From the NCBI GenBank assembly GCA_017995345.1, contig JAGOJA010000011.1, forward strand, positions 1 to 40,442: DNA of 40,442 nt, read 5' to 3'. Below the pieces are notes generated by a model. It was not told the DNA's origin. It saw only the letters and a list, made by a program, of their open reading frames with translations, and searched no databases. Numbering within the stretch: position 1 is the stretch's first letter; the number at the start of each line of letters is the position of its first letter. This document shows, one piece after another, positions 16,383 through 24,414 of this stretch. The DNA is from Flavobacterium sp. (GTDB lineage Bacteria; Bacteroidota; Bacteroidia; Flavobacteriales; Flavobacteriaceae). The position numbers and the translations under genes were made by a program.

Positions 16383-18011
16383 ATGGATTTGAACTTCAAC
16401 AAAAACGAAGACCACAATAAACTTTTACTTTCTGCATTGCGACAAAAATTAAGTGCCGTTAAATTAGGTGGCGGCGAAAAACGCATCGAAAAATTACATG
16501 GTGAAGGCAAAATGACAGCACGTGAACGCATTGATTACTTATTAGATCCTAAAGCGAAAAGTATAGAAATTGGGGCATTTGTTGGTGAAGGAATGTACGC
16601 CGAACATGGTGGTTGCCCATCAGGTGGCGTTGTTGTAAAAATAGGTTACATCAGAGGAAAACAATGTATTGTTGTTGCAAATGATGCTACCGTAAAAGCG
16701 GGTGCTTGGTTTCCTATAACCGCTAAGAAAAATCTGCGTGCGCAAGAAATTGCAATGGAAAACCGTCTGCCTATTATATATTTAGTAGATAGTGCCGGGG
16801 TTTATTTGCCTTTGCAAGATGAAATTTTCCCAGACAAAGAACATTTTGGCCGTATTTTTAGAAATAATGCACAAATGAGCAGCATGGGAATTACCCAAAT
16901 TGCAGCCGTAATGGGAAGTTGTGTTGCTGGTGGTGCTTATTTGCCAATCATGAGCGACGAAGCTATTATTGTAGACAAAACAGGAAGTATTTTCTTAGCG
17001 GGAAGTTATTTGGTCAAAGCTGCCATTGGCGAAAACATCGATAACGAGACATTAGGAGGAGCAACAACACATTGCGAAATTTCGGGTGTAACGGACTATA
17101 AGGCCAAAGATGATAAAGACGCATTAGACAAAATAAAAAATATAGTAGACAAATTAGGTGATTTTGACAAAGCTGGTTTCAGCCGAGTGAAGGCCGAAAA
17201 GCCAGTCTTAGACGAAAATGAAATCTACGGCGTTTTGCCAAAAGCACGAAACGAACAGTACGACATGATGGAAATCATCAATCGTTTAGTTGATAATTCA
17301 GAGTTTGAAGCCTATAAAGACGGTTATGGTCAAACCATTATTACTGGTTACGCCAGAATTGACGGTTGGGCAGTAGGAATTGTTGCCAACCAACGAAAAG
17401 TGGTAAAAACAAAGAACGGAGAAATGCAATTTGGGGGCGTAATCTATTCCGATAGTGCCGATAAAGCCACTCGTTTTATCGCCAATTGCAACCAGAAAAA
17501 AATTCCTTTAGTTTTTGTACAAGATGTAACCGGATTTATGGTTGGATCTAAATCAGAACATGGCGGAATCATCAAAGATGGAGCAAAAATGGTAAACGCG
17601 GTGTCTAATTCAGTGGTGCCAAAATTTACAGTTATAGTAGGAAATTCATACGGAGCCGGAAATTATGCCATGTGCGGAAAAGCATATGACCCAAGATTAA
17701 TTTTTGCCTGGCCAAGTGCTGAACTAGCCGTTATGGGCGGAACACAAGCTGCAAAAGTATTGGCACAAATTGAAGCTTCTTCGCTTAAAGCAAAAGGAAA
17801 AACTGTTGATGAAGCCATAGAAAAAGAGTTATTCGATAAAATAAAAGCAAGATATGACGAACAAGTTTCCCCTTATTATGCTGCATCCCGATTATGGACA
17901 GACGCAATTATCGATCCGATCGACACCAGAACTTGGATTTCAATGGGAATAGAAGCTGCCAATCACTCCCCAATTGAGAAAAAATTTAACTTAGGAGTTA
18001 TTCAAGTTTAA
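16383..18011 (+). CDS. Acyl-CoA carboxylase, carboxyltransferase (beta) subunit
   Basis: A 542-residue carboxyltransferase with two crotonase-like halves, of the methylcrotonyl-/propionyl-CoA carboxylase beta type. Visible are the N-terminal GGGEKRIEKLHGEGKMTARERIDYLLD, LVDSAGVYLPLQDEIFPD, GSCVAGGAYLP for the first oxyanion hole, and VQDVTGFMVGS and GNSYGAGNYAMCGKAYDPR in the second half. The LPLQ...FPD segment and the C-terminal sequence favour the methylcrotonyl-CoA (leucine catabolism) type. No biotin carboxylase or biotin carrier gene is adjacent, so partners must be elsewhere and the exact substrate remains open. Confidence 0.88.
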   Translation: MDLNFNKNEDHNKLLLSALRQKLSAVKLGGGEKRIEKLHGEGKMTARERIDYLLDPKAKSIEIGAFVGEGMYAEHGGCPSGGVVVKIGYIRGKQCIVVANDATVKAGAWFPITAKKNLRAQEIAMENRLPIIYLVDSAGVYLPLQDEIFPDKEHFGRIFRNNAQMSSMGITQIAAVMGSCVAGGAYLPIMSDEAIIVDKTGSIFLAGSYLVKAAIGENIDNETLGGATTHCEISGVTDYKAKDDKDALDKIKNIVDKLGDFDKAGFSRVKAEKPVLDENEIYGVLPKARNEQYDMMEIINRLVDNSEFEAYKDGYGQTIITGYARIDGWAVGIVANQRKVVKTKNGEMQFGGVIYSDSADKATRFIANCNQKKIPLVFVQDVTGFMVGSKSEHGGIIKDGAKMVNAVSNSVVPKFTVIVGNSYGAGNYAMCGKAYDPRLIFAWPSAELAVMGGTQAAKVLAQIEASSLKAKGKTVDEAIEKELFDKIKARYDEQVSPYYAASRLWTDAIIDPIDTRTWISMGIEAANHSPIEKKFNLGVIQV

Positions 18012-18053
18012 CACTGACTATCAGCAACTTAATATATTATTTCGTAAATTTAT

Positions 18054-18095
18054 GGCTGTTATATATCCCCTTTTTTTAAGGGCTGTATAACAGCC
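18054..18095 (+). terminator. Hairpin downstream of the carboxylase gene
   Basis: Arms GGCTGTTATAT (18054-18064) and GTATAACAGCC (18085-18095) are extended by CCC/GGG around a T7 loop. The stem is strong but the T tract after it is poor, so termination efficiency is uncertain. Confidence 0.5.
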
Positions 18096-18163
18096 TCATT
18101 TATTTTACAGTAATCAATAAATCTTAACCTTATTCATTTTAACAATTTAAAATTGAACATGAG

Positions 18164-18796
18164 ATGAAAAAGATATTGGTTTTAGTATTTAGTATAATGA
18201 TAGTAATGAGTCAGCCTATCTCCGCACAAAGTAACTTGGGTAATGATATTGTTAAAAAAGAAAAGAAACCTATTTATTTTGAATCGGGTATCAATGCATC
18301 TTTGCCTGTTCATATTGAAATGTATCGGTCACACCGGTTGGCAATTGGCGTGAATACAAGAGTTGGAAAAATAATATCCCGAAAATTAGAATTAGGGATT
18401 CGTTTTGATTATGACTATCGATTCATAAAACAAAACACGCGCATCCTTACTCCAGAAAGCACACTTCAAGAAAGAGCCCTGCACAATAACTTTAGTCTAT
18501 TTTGTCTTAAACCCAATATTCAATTCAACATGAATCCACATTGGTATTGGGGTGCAGAAACAGGTGTTGGCTATGTTTTATCAGATGAGGGCGGTAAGAT
18601 TGGAATGGGTTTTGTATCAGAGTATGGCGATCATCAACAATTTGGAATTTGTTCTGGTTTGTATGTTGGAAGGTATTTCATGATTAGTCCTGATAAAAAT
18701 AAATTAGGAGTGTCTATGAATTTAACCCAGTTTTTAGCTCATGGACATGCTGAAAATAGCCTTGGCTTTAAATTTAAATACCGATCTAAAAACTGA
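18164..18796 (+). CDS. Probable small outer-membrane beta-barrel protein
   Basis: A 210-residue protein with a signal peptide (MKKILVLVFSIMIVMSQPISAQ). The mature part alternates polar and hydrophobic residues, has many aromatics and ends LGFKFKYRSKN; segments such as LELGIRFDYDYRF and KPNIQFNMNPHWYWGAETGVGYVL look like transmembrane beta-strands. This suggests a small outer-membrane barrel, but no named family is recognised. It stands alone with terminators on both sides. Confidence 0.7.
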   Translation: MKKILVLVFSIMIVMSQPISAQSNLGNDIVKKEKKPIYFESGINASLPVHIEMYRSHRLAIGVNTRVGKIISRKLELGIRFDYDYRFIKQNTRILTPESTLQERALHNNFSLFCLKPNIQFNMNPHWYWGAETGVGYVLSDEGGKIGMGFVSEYGDHQQFGICSGLYVGRYFMISPDKNKLGVSMNLTQFLAHGHAENSLGFKFKYRSKN

Positions 18797-18816
18797 TTTT
18801 CATTAAACAAAAAAAA

Positions 18817-18867
18817 TATCAAATTCAAAAATAGTCTCGGTTAAGGAGACGTTTTTTGAATTTGATA
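18817..18867. terminator. Bidirectional terminator between convergent genes
   Basis: A long stem: TATCAAATTCAAAAA plus TAGTCTC (18817-18838) pairs with GAGAC plus GTTTTTTGAATTTGATA (18846-18867), with the T6/A6 tracts built into the stem. It serves both the outer-membrane gene and menE. Confidence 0.75.
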
Positions 18868-18875
18868 CTAATAAC

Positions 18876-19925
18876 TTAGATGCTTTCTAGTATTTCCTTT
18901 CTTTTTATCTTTCCGTTTTCAGTTTCAGTAAATTTTGCTACAAAAAACACTTCTTTTGGTTTTTCATATTTATCTAAACCGTCAAAAATAGTATCTTCGA
19001 AAGTTTGATTTTCACCCTCTATTATCAACACTAATTTTTCGCCAAGGTCAGCGTCTTTGACTCCAGCTACAAAGAATCTGGAATGAATTTTAGTAGCTAA
19101 TTTTTCTTCAATTTTTTCTGGAATCAACTTGACCCCTCCACTATTGATTATGTTATCAATTCGTCCAAAAAAAACAAACTGATTTTCACCTACTAGTTCT
19201 ATTAAATCATTGGTAACAATAACTTTATTTGAAACGTGCGGTGCGTCAATCACTAGACAGTCACGGTCATCTTTAGCTATTTTAATATTAGGTAAAACGG
19301 AGAAGGCCTTCTCCCCTATTGGTTTTGCAGCGATATGAGTAATTGTTTCTGTCATACCATACGTTTCATACACCTTAGTTTTTAGCTTAAAAAGCTGACT
19401 TTCAAGCGTATGACTCATTTTAGCTCCTCCAACAATTAGTTTTTTAACATTTTTCAATGCAGGCAAAGAGTTTTGAGCTTGCAAAGGTACCATCGCTACA
19501 AAATCATATTTAGTTTCTTTACGAAATGTAGGATGTGAGCTTGGTGCTACAAAATCAATATCAAGACCTAGAATGAAGCTTCGGACAAACATCATTTTTC
19601 CAGCTATAAAATTTGTTGGCAAACAATGTAATGCTTTGTCTCCTGGATTTAATTCAAAAAAATCACCCGTGGCAATTGCTGAATTAACCATTGCTTGTTT
19701 GTCTATCCGAATCAATTTAGGAGCTCCTGTTGTGCCGGATGTATTCATTTCTAGATAGGATCTGTTGTCAAACCAATCGAGTATAAAATCACCAACGATT
19801 TTTTCAAACTCTTCACCTTCTTTTATAAAGCTATAAGCCATTTCACATAAATCACTTCGATTCAAATTGAAACCATTAATTTTAAAACGATTATGTATAT
19901 TCTTGTATGTTACAATTTGCGTCAT
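18876..19925 (-). CDS. menE: o-Succinylbenzoate--CoA ligase
   Basis: A 349-residue AMP-forming acyl-CoA synthetase, shorter than most family members, as expected for the compact Bacteroidota MenE that activates o-succinylbenzoate in menaquinone synthesis. It has the P-loop-like YLEMNTSGTTGAPKLIRI, the core motif ETYGMTETITH, FFGRIDNIINSGGVKL and the C-terminal catalytic lysine region NGKIKRKEIL. It is the second gene of a leftward pair, 29 bp after the CPBP protease gene. Other men genes are not in the window. Confidence 0.88.
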   Translation of the reverse strand: MTQIVTYKNIHNRFKINGFNLNRSDLCEMAYSFIKEGEEFEKIVGDFILDWFDNRSYLEMNTSGTTGAPKLIRIDKQAMVNSAIATGDFFELNPGDKALHCLPTNFIAGKMMFVRSFILGLDIDFVAPSSHPTFRKETKYDFVAMVPLQAQNSLPALKNVKKLIVGGAKMSHTLESQLFKLKTKVYETYGMTETITHIAAKPIGEKAFSVLPNIKIAKDDRDCLVIDAPHVSNKVIVTNDLIELVGENQFVFFGRIDNIINSGGVKLIPEKIEEKLATKIHSRFFVAGVKDADLGEKLVLIIEGENQTFEDTIFDGLDKYEKPKEVFFVAKFTETENGKIKRKEILESI

Positions 19926-19954
19926 TATTAAATTTGTTTTAAGTTATTAAAAGC

Positions 19955-20875
19955 TTATTTTACTTCGATTTTTCCAGTTAATTTTTCTTTCCAGTTCGTC
20001 CAGTTGTATTTTTTACTAAAGATAAATAAAAGTATTGGGTAAATGATGACAACTGGAAAAATTACATCTAATCCTGCTGATGGATCTGAAATATCCTTAA
20101 AAACAGAATGCGTTTGAAAAGCTGACCAATCAGAAGTTACCAATAAAGCACCAACCAAATTATTTGCTGCATGAAATCCCAAAGCGAGTTCCATTCCTTC
20201 ATCCATAAGCGTAATAACACCCAGAAATAAGCCCGTTCCTATATAATAAACCATGATGATATTCCCCAATTTAGATACTTCAGGATTAGAAATATGCATT
20301 GCGCCAAAAATAAGAGAAGTCATTAGTAACGGGAACCACTTGTTTTTTGCAAGATTTCCAAATCCCTGCATCAAATAACCCCTAAAAATATATTCCTCAG
20401 AACTGGTTTGAATAGGAATAAGCAGTAACCCAATTACAGCCAAAATAGCAAATGGAACAGGTTTAAAATTGATTTCAAAATCATTTGGGTTATAATGATA
20501 AAACGACAAGGTAGATACGATTGTAAATAAGGCCCAAAAAGAGAACGAAAACCGTATTCTTCCCCAATCTACTTTATCCCTAGAAGTAGTAATAGAAAGC
20601 ATGGTTTGATGGTGCAAATAACGCACGACAAAAACAACGCCAAGCATACTAAAAACAAAGGAAATCAGTATCAAAAACAATGTGAGATTTGGCTCAAAAA
20701 AACGCAGTACTGCTTCATTATTTGTAGGATACGGCTTCCCGATAACAAATGTTTCATAAAGCAAAGCCATAAGAAGCGGAATCTGCCCCAAAAATGAAGC
20801 GAAAATGATTATTATAGAACCTACAATATATTTCCAAAACTTATTCTCTGATTTAAATCCTTGCTCTAAAAACAT
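19955..20875 (-). CDS. CPBP-family intramembrane metalloprotease
   Basis: A polytopic membrane protein of 306 residues with about eight hydrophobic segments. It has the CPBP (CAAX protease / bacteriocin-processing) motifs: Glu160-Glu161 with Arg165 in SSEEYIFRGYL, His194 in FGAMHISNPE, and His235 and Asn239 in GFHAANNLVG. Family members cleave substrates within the membrane; the substrate here is unknown. It lies just ahead of menE and is probably co-transcribed, which may simply be a convenience pairing. Confidence 0.88.
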   Translation of the reverse strand: MFLEQGFKSENKFWKYIVGSIIIIFASFLGQIPLLMALLYETFVIGKPYPTNNEAVLRFFEPNLTLFLILISFVFSMLGVVFVVRYLHHQTMLSITTSRDKVDWGRIRFSFSFWALFTIVSTLSFYHYNPNDFEINFKPVPFAILAVIGLLLIPIQTSSEEYIFRGYLMQGFGNLAKNKWFPLLMTSLIFGAMHISNPEVSKLGNIIMVYYIGTGLFLGVITLMDEGMELALGFHAANNLVGALLVTSDWSAFQTHSVFKDISDPSAGLDVIFPVVIIYPILLFIFSKKYNWTNWKEKLTGKIEVK

Positions 20876-20900
20876 CTATTTTTTTAATTTAATTTTTTAC

Positions 20901-20928
20901 TTGATTCGTTTAGCAAGTGTTACTTTTG
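20901..20928 (+). promoter_or_regulatory. Possible promoter of the ArsC-family gene
   Basis: TTG (20901-20903), 17 bp, TACTTTTG (20921-20928), 55 bp before the ATG at 20984. The spacing is at the short end of the usual range. Confidence 0.5.
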
Positions 20929-20983
20929 CTATATCATTACTAATCCTTTAATTACAATTTGCATTAATCAAAACACGAAAAAC

Positions 20984-21328
20984 ATGATACAAATATACCA
21001 TAATTCCCGCTGCGGAAAATCTAGAAACTGTTTAGCACTTGTAGAAAATTCAAAAAAAGAGTTTGAAGTCATCAATTATTTGTCAACCCCGCCATCTTTT
21101 GAAGAGTTATCCAATATCATTCAAAAACTAAACATGAAACCTCTTGAATTAGTTCGCCAAAAAGAAAAAATTTGGATAGAAAACTTTAAAGACCAGAAAT
21201 TGATTGATGAACAAATTATTCAAACCATGGTTTCTAATCCAATTCTAATTGAAAGACCTATTGTAATAATTGGAGACACTGCAATTATAGGGCGAGATTT
21301 GGAAAAAGTGGCCGCTTTTATTTTATAA
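20984..21328 (+). CDS. ArsC/Spx-family thioredoxin-fold protein (arsenate reductase-like)
   Basis: A 114-residue protein with the ArsC fold: an N-terminal beta-strand then Cys10 in HNSRCGKSRN, the single catalytic cysteine of glutaredoxin-linked arsenate reductases, and NPILIERPIVI carrying the conserved Arg-Pro of the anion site. No other ars genes (efflux pump, ArsR) are nearby, so a role in arsenic resistance is not supported by context. It may be a YfgD/ArsC-like housekeeping reductase. Confidence 0.82.
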   Translation: MIQIYHNSRCGKSRNCLALVENSKKEFEVINYLSTPPSFEELSNIIQKLNMKPLELVRQKEKIWIENFKDQKLIDEQIIQTMVSNPILIERPIVIIGDTAIIGRDLEKVAAFIL

Positions 21329-21363
21329 AATCCAAGTTGTTTTAATTAACACTTTTTTATGAT

Positions 21364-21392
21364 TTGTTCCGTTAAACCAAATGCTACTTTTG
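21364..21392 (+). promoter_or_regulatory. Promoter of the TonB-receptor-like gene
   Basis: TTG (21364-21366), 18 bp, TACTTTTG (21385-21392). It lies inside the upstream extension of the open frame and so supports the ATG at 21426. Confidence 0.65.
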
Positions 21393-21425
21393 CATTCTAA
21401 ACTTGGTAACCAAAGTTTTTTAAAA

Positions 21426-23882
21426 ATGAAAAAAATAAAACCCGTTTTAATTCTTGTTCTCCTATTTAGTTCCTTATTCAGTTTTGCGCAGCAAGGTCCT
21501 GCTCTTCCAAAAATTAAAATCACAGGAAAAGTAGTCGAAAAAATAAGCAAACAACCGCTTGAATATGCTACAGTTACCTTCTTAGCTCCTAACAATCCAA
21601 AACCAGTGGCTGGAGGAATTACAAACCCTAAAGGAGAATTTGACATTGAGATTAAACCGGGAGTTTATGATATAAAAATTGAATTTATATCTTTTAAAAT
21701 AAACGAAATTAAACAGAAAAAACTTCAATCTAACACTAGTTTAGGATTAATTCTTTTAGAAGAGGATGCGAATCAATTGGATGAAGTTATCATTCGTTCT
21801 GAAAAAACGACAGTTGAAATTAAATTAGACAAAAAAGTATATAATGTTGGTAGCGACCTCATGGTAAAAGGGGGAACGGTAAGTGATGTGTTAGATAACA
21901 TCCCCTCTGTTTCTGTGGATGTTGAAGGAAACGTAAGCCTTCGTGGAAACGATAATGTAAGAGTCCTAATTGACGGAAAACCATCAAATGCTATTAATAT
22001 TGCTGAAGCATTGCGTTTAATCCCTGCTGATGCGATTGAAAAAGTAGAAGTAATCACTAATCCATCTGCTAGATACGATGCTGAAGGTGGTGGAGGTTTA
22101 TTAAACATTATATTAAAAAAAGGAAAGAATCAAGGTTTGAATGGAACTTTTATAGCTTCAACAGGCTATCCTGAAACGTATGGTTTAAGTGGAAATTTAA
22201 ATTATAAATCAAAAAACTTCAATCTTTTTACTACGCAAGGATATAATGACCGTAATAATCCTGGAAATGCATTTACAGATTCAAGATATTTAAATTCTGA
22301 CAATACCACTCGAAATTATGTAAATGAAACGAGAGAAAATGAAAGAAATAGTAAAGGATATAATGGAAACTTTGGAATGGAATGGAACCTAAGCGAGAGC
22401 CTTTCATGGACCAATACCTTCAACTACAGAAAAAGCAACGGTGATAATATTGATAATGTTTTTCAAAATTATTATAATTCAGGTTTTAATTACGATTATA
22501 CTCGTAATCGTGTCAATGCCGAAAGTAGTGATAGTGAAAATGTAGAATTTACAACAAACTTCACTAAAAAATTCAAAAAAGACGGTCATAAATTAACAAT
22601 TGATGGTTCATTCTCTACTAATGACGACAAGAATGACGCCTTAATTACTGACAAAGCCACAAATACTAATGTGGTAAAGTTTGACAACACTATCAATAAC
22701 CAAACTCAAAACAGAAATTTACTTCAAATGGATTATGTTTTACCTTTTGGAAAAGGAAGTCAGTTTGAAGCGGGTTATCGTGGAGATTTTGCCGCATTGA
22801 CTACTGATTACCGTGTAGAAAATGATGGACTACTGAACACTAATTTCACAAACACACTACAATACAAAGAGCAAGTAAATGCAATTTATACACAATATGG
22901 AGTGAAAATCAATAAATTCTCAGCGTTATTTGGGTTGCGTTTTGAAGATTCTAATATTGATGTCAACCAATTGGCGACAAATGATTTCAATAATAAAAAA
23001 TACAACAACTTTTTCCCAAGTGCTTTCTTTACTTATGAAATCTCAGACGAAAGTAGCGCTTCTGTAAGTTATAGCCGCCGAATCCAAAGACCTAGAGGAA
23101 GAATGTTGAACCCGTTCAGCAACTTGTCAAGTAATATCAATATTTTTGTTGGAAATCCAGATTTAAATCCTGCCTTCTCAGATGCAATTGATTTTGGATA
23201 CATCAAAAGATGGGAGAAATTAACCTTCAACACCTCGTTATATGTTAATAAAACAACGGATGTATTTCAATTTGCTCGAAGAGAATCAGGTGATTTTATT
23301 AACGGAACTCCTATAATTATTAGTTCTCCAATCAACTTGGCTACTGAATACCGAACAGGATTTGAATTCACTTTAAATTATTCTCCTTACAAATGGTGGA
23401 AATTAAACGGAAATTTCAATTTCTTCAGAAACGAAACTCAAGGTAATTATGTTTACACAAATTTCAATAATAATGTAATCACACAAAATTTTGACAATAC
23501 ATCCACTTCATGGTTTACTAGAATTACGTCTAAAGTTACCTTGCCGTACAAAATAGATTGGCAAACAAACGCCTCTTATAACGGAGCGCAAAAGATGGCT
23601 CAAGGTAAAAGTTTAGGTGTTTTTGCTGCTAACTTAGCGTTCAGTAAAGACATCATGAAAGACAAGGGAACACTTTCATTCAACGTAAGTGATGTATTCA
23701 ATTCAAGAAAAAGAAATATGGAAACGTATCTTCCAGGAGTCGTGAGTTCATACAGTGAAATGCAATGGAGAGAAAGACAGTTTAGTTTGTCATTTACCTA
23801 TCGTTTTAACAAACCTAAAAACGAAAGAGAAAAACAACCTAGAAAAATGCAGAATGATAATGAAGGTGACTTTCAAGGATAA
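21426..23882 (+). CDS. TonB-dependent-receptor-like outer-membrane protein (OMP_b-brl_3 type)
   Basis: An 818-residue outer-membrane protein. Order of parts: signal peptide (MKKIKPVLILVLLFSSLFSFAQ), a carboxypeptidase-regulatory-like domain at about 33-115 (KITGKVVEKISKQPLEYATVTF), a plug-like domain at about 120-225 (VSDVLDNIPSVSVDVEGNVSLRGNDNVRVLIDGKP), then a beta-barrel to the C terminus (SLSFTYRFNKPKNEREKQPR) with a charged tail. The sequence resembles the OMP_b-brl_3 barrels common in Flavobacteria rather than a classic SusC; no SusD-like partner is adjacent. The substrate is unknown. The start at 21426 is favoured because the promoter lies in the upstream extension. Confidence 0.88.
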   Translation: MKKIKPVLILVLLFSSLFSFAQQGPALPKIKITGKVVEKISKQPLEYATVTFLAPNNPKPVAGGITNPKGEFDIEIKPGVYDIKIEFISFKINEIKQKKLQSNTSLGLILLEEDANQLDEVIIRSEKTTVEIKLDKKVYNVGSDLMVKGGTVSDVLDNIPSVSVDVEGNVSLRGNDNVRVLIDGKPSNAINIAEALRLIPADAIEKVEVITNPSARYDAEGGGGLLNIILKKGKNQGLNGTFIASTGYPETYGLSGNLNYKSKNFNLFTTQGYNDRNNPGNAFTDSRYLNSDNTTRNYVNETRENERNSKGYNGNFGMEWNLSESLSWTNTFNYRKSNGDNIDNVFQNYYNSGFNYDYTRNRVNAESSDSENVEFTTNFTKKFKKDGHKLTIDGSFSTNDDKNDALITDKATNTNVVKFDNTINNQTQNRNLLQMDYVLPFGKGSQFEAGYRGDFAALTTDYRVENDGLLNTNFTNTLQYKEQVNAIYTQYGVKINKFSALFGLRFEDSNIDVNQLATNDFNNKKYNNFFPSAFFTYEISDESSASVSYSRRIQRPRGRMLNPFSNLSSNINIFVGNPDLNPAFSDAIDFGYIKRWEKLTFNTSLYVNKTTDVFQFARRESGDFINGTPIIISSPINLATEYRTGFEFTLNYSPYKWWKLNGNFNFFRNETQGNYVYTNFNNNVITQNFDNTSTSWFTRITSKVTLPYKIDWQTNASYNGAQKMAQGKSLGVFAANLAFSKDIMKDKGTLSFNVSDVFNSRKRNMETYLPGVVSSYSEMQWRERQFSLSFTYRFNKPKNEREKQPRKMQNDNEGDFQG

Positions 23883-23889
23883 CAAAAAT

Positions 23890-23915
23890 AGGACTCATGA
23901 AAATGGGTCCTTTTT
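23890..23915 (+). terminator. Terminator of the TonB-receptor-like gene
   Basis: AGGACTCAT, loop GAAA, ATGGGTCCT, T5. One mismatch in the stem. It is a near copy of the hairpin at 23946-23973. Confidence 0.75.
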
Positions 23916-23945
23916 CTTTTTATAAAAATAAAGAGTAAGCATAAA

Positions 23946-23973
23946 AAAAGGGCCCATGAAAATGAGTCCTTTT
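23946..23973 (-). terminator. Terminator of the small membrane-protein gene
   Basis: A-rich tract, AAGGGCCCAT, loop GAAA, ATGAGTCCTT, T-tail. It would serve the leftward gene that stops at 23991. Its right arm pairs perfectly with the left arm of the preceding hairpin. Confidence 0.65.
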
Positions 23974-23990
23974 ATTATTTAACAAACAGA

Positions 23991-24164
23991 TTAAACTGAT
24001 TGTTGCTCTTGCTTCTTTTTTTCTCTTTTCTCTTTATATGCTTCCCAACTTGCGCCACCTACCCAATAGGATACGAAACCTACAAGAAAAAACATTAACC
24101 AAAATCCTATAGTAAGAATGGTTAAGAAAAGTAAAAAGCCTAAATACTGTGAAAATTCAAACAT
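23991..24164 (-). CDS. Small membrane protein
   Basis: A 57-residue protein from the ATG at 24164: MFEFSQYLGFLLFLTIL starts a long hydrophobic stretch of about 40 residues (one long or two short transmembrane segments), then a charged Lys/Glu tail, KEKREKKKQEQQSV. The open frame extends to 24245, but a good promoter (TACATTTG, complement of 24192-24199) lies within the extension, which fixes the start. No family is recognised and the function is unknown. Confidence 0.7.
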   Translation of the reverse strand: MFEFSQYLGFLLFLTILTIGFWLMFFLVGFVSYWVGGASWEAYKEKREKKKQEQQSV

Positions 24165-24191
24165 GTTTTCCGGAATTTTTGAATGTAGACA

Positions 24192-24222
24192 CAAATGTAT
24201 GTTTAATTCCTTTTCATACCAA
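24192..24222 (-). promoter_or_regulatory. Promoter of the small membrane-protein gene
   Basis: Minus strand: TTG (complement of 24220-24222), 20 bp, TACATTTG (complement of 24192-24199), about 27 bp before the ATG at 24164. Confidence 0.65.
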
Positions 24223-24273
24223 TAAAAAAACATAAAAACTATCAATCAATTTTTATAAAAAAGGAATTATCCG

Positions 24274-24379
24274 TATTTTTGAGCTCGGGATTTGGAGCTG
24301 TATCCCGCTGTACACTCTAATCTTTTCTTTTTTAAGAAAAAAAGAAAAGGATTTCCATTGCCGTCGGGGCTAAAAATCC
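24274..24379 (+). promoter_or_regulatory. Structured leader-like element upstream of fumC
   Basis: A -7-like TATTTTTG (24274-24281) without a clear -33 TTG is followed by a structured stretch. GGGAT (24288-24292) can pair with ATCCC (24302-24306), AATCTTTTCTTTTTT (24319-24333) pairs with AAAAAAAGAAAAGGATT (24337-24353), and CCGTCGGGG follows. Stretches of this kind (GGAGCTGTATCCCGCTGTACACTC, A/T-rich hairpin, GATTTCC..GCC.TCGGGGCTA) seem familiar from other Flavobacteria as a repeated intergenic element, which I recall but cannot verify here. Confidence 0.45.
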
Positions 24380-24414
24380 ATTAAACAACATAATTTTTTT
24401 TAAATAACAACAAA

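Noticed and set aside
20984-21328. Arsenic-resistance locus
   Set aside because: Only an ArsC-fold protein is present; no arsR, arsB/acr3 or other ars gene nearby, so the context does not support resistance.
24165-24245. 27-codon extension of the small membrane protein
   Set aside because: Contains a good promoter (complement of 24192-24222), so the start at 24164 is preferred.
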